A stretch of 64,000 nucleotides of DNA. It comes from Paracoccaceae bacterium (GTDB taxonomy: Bacteria; Pseudomonadota; Alphaproteobacteria; Rhodobacterales; Rhodobacteraceae). Below the pieces are notes generated by a model. That model had not been told where the DNA came from, did no database searches, and worked only from the letters and a program-made list of their open reading frames with translations. Position 1 is the stretch's first letter. Every line of letters begins with the position of its first letter. Both the position numbers and the translations under genes were made by a program. This document shows positions 63,257 to 64,000 of the stretch, piece after piece. The DNA lies in NCBI GenBank assembly GCA_011620265.1, contig WOZM01000242.1, positions 16,174 to 80,173 of the forward strand, in the 5' to 3' direction.

Positions 63257-64000
63257 GTGGAGGACTGGCGGCATGGCGGGTTCGGGCTTTATCTGCACTG
63301 GCCGTTCTGTGCCGCCAAATGCCCCTATTGCGACTTCAACTCACATGTCGCGGCCGAGATCGACCAGCCCCGCTGGCGCCGCGCCTATCTGAGCGAGATC
63401 GAGCGGGTCGGCGCCGAAACTCAGGGCAGGATCCTGAACACAGTTTTCTTCGGCGGTGGCACACCGTCGCTGATGGACCCCGATCTTGTCGCCGCGATCA
63501 TCGAGAAGATCCGCGCAACCTGGCCAATGGCCAACGATGCCGAAGTGACGCTCGAGGCCAATCCGGGCAGCGTCGAGGCCGGACGGTTCCGGGGTTATGC
63601 CGAGGCCGGGGTCAACCGTGTCTCGATGGGGATCCAGGCACTGAACGACGCCGATCTGCGGCGGCTCGGGCGCCTGCATTCGGTGGCCGAGGCGCGGGCG
63701 GCCTTCGACGTGGCGCGGGGGGCCTTCGACCGGGTGAGCTTCGACCTGATCTATGCCCGGCAGGACCAGACCCTGGACAGTTGGCAGGCGGAACTGCGCG
63801 AGGCCCTGGCGATGGCGGTCGATCACCTGTCGCTTTACCAGTTGACGATCGAGGACGGCACCGCCTTTGGCGCGCGTCATTCCGCAGGCGGGCTGAAGGG
63901 CTTGCCGGAGGACGATCTGGCGGCAGATATGTATTTGACAACACAAGATATTCTGGATGATGCCGGGATGCCGGCCTATGAGGTGTCGAACCATGCCCGC
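63257..64000 (+). CDS. hemW: HemW, radical-SAM heme chaperone (3' end missing)
   Basis: Open from GTG 63257 to the window end (248 codons, no stop). FGLYLHWPFCAAKCPYCDFNSH has the radical-SAM Cys triplet CxxxCxxC, and FFGGGTPSLMDPDL and SMGIQALNDADLRRLGR match the oxygen-independent coproporphyrinogen oxidase-like HemW group, now considered a heme chaperone rather than an oxidase. GTG start abuts ridA-like by 2 nt. Functional link to hemH is only thematic. Confidence 0.94.
   Translation, partial: MEDWRHGGFGLYLHWPFCAAKCPYCDFNSHVAAEIDQPRWRRAYLSEIERVGAETQGRILNTVFFGGGTPSLMDPDLVAAIIEKIRATWPMANDAEVTLEANPGSVEAGRFRGYAEAGVNRVSMGIQALNDADLRRLGRLHSVAEARAAFDVARGAFDRVSFDLIYARQDQTLDSWQAELREALAMAVDHLSLYQLTIEDGTAFGARHSAGGLKGLPEDDLAADMYLTTQDILDDAGMPAYEVSNHAR

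Overview
The window looks like chromosomal DNA of a Rhodobacteraceae bacterium (Alphaproteobacteria, Rhodobacterales). The base composition is high-GC throughout, genes are densely packed, and many start codons overlap the upstream stop by 4 nt. The gene neighbourhoods are typical of that family: lptB-rpoN-hpf-ptsN, rimP-nusA-rnpM-infB, hrcA-grpE divergent from rph-rdgB-ridA-like-hemW, and secA divergent from a parvulin gene followed by argJ-mutT. Nothing points to recent transfer: I see no insertion sequence, phage gene, integrase, CRISPR array, rRNA or tRNA. No gene-free stretch exceeds 300 bases; the longest (9029-9272, 17981-18202, 6922-7141, 29503-29711) are about 200-250 bases and hold promoters, terminators or hairpins. 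The open edges cut lptB at the left and hemW at the right. || Layout. 1-2780: end of LPS transport (lptB), sigma-54 (rpoN), ribosome hibernation factor (hpf) and PTS-Ntr IIA (ptsN). 2783-11822: a surface-glycan block with a two-domain sulfotransferase, two glycosyltransferases, galE, galU, kdsB and cysQ on the minus strand, and a divergent polysaccharide-export permease on the plus strand. The parts fit one job: make UDP-sugars and CMP-Kdo, build a glycan, sulfate it, remove the PAP by-product and export it. 11940-16824: alkB, dnaK-dnaJ behind a heat-shock-type promoter, radC. 16829-23768: an exported protein of unknown function, secA, a periplasmic peptidyl-prolyl isomerase, argJ with an unusual basic N-terminal extension, mutT. 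23946-24083: a 45-residue orphan gene with its own terminator. 24144-29502: the rimP-nusA-rnpM-infB translation/transcription operon, preceded by a good sigma-70-like promoter and then an intrinsic-terminator hairpin before rimP, which suggests attenuation. || 29712-37331: tspO and a CDGSH iron-sulfur protein, pip, ubiG, grxC-nitrilase-marR, comF, an NDUFAF5-like protein, hemH and a tiny exported membrane protein. 37477-39318: two L,D-transpeptidases flanking a CAP-domain lipoprotein (envelope). 39416-46754: an rRNA uracil methyltransferase, a pair of ABC exporters, a LysE exporter, CCA-adding enzyme and CoA-type Nudix enzyme; hslO (Hsp33) heads the latter operon at 47742. 47818-50057: a Nudix hydrolase, a response regulator-PP2C phosphatase and a divergent Hpt protein with a possible CtrA site between them. 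50076-54696: ilvA, an exported Gly/Asn-repeat coiled-coil protein, argG with a small SCP2 protein, and periplasmic MsrA. 54710-64000: maeB (malic enzyme-phosphotransacetylase fusion), mutS, grpE and hrcA, rph-rdgB-ridA-like and hemW. || Proteostasis recurs: dnaK, dnaJ, grpE, hrcA, hslO, secA, the parvulin and MsrA all lie here. dnaKJ and hrcA-grpE are about 44 kb apart, and no CIRCE operator is visible at either locus. The strongest candidates for new biology are the putative sulfated-glycan module, the attenuator before rimP, the ArgJ N-terminal extension, the 45-residue gene, the NDUFAF5-like protein lacking the SAM-binding motif, and several perfect palindromes between genes.
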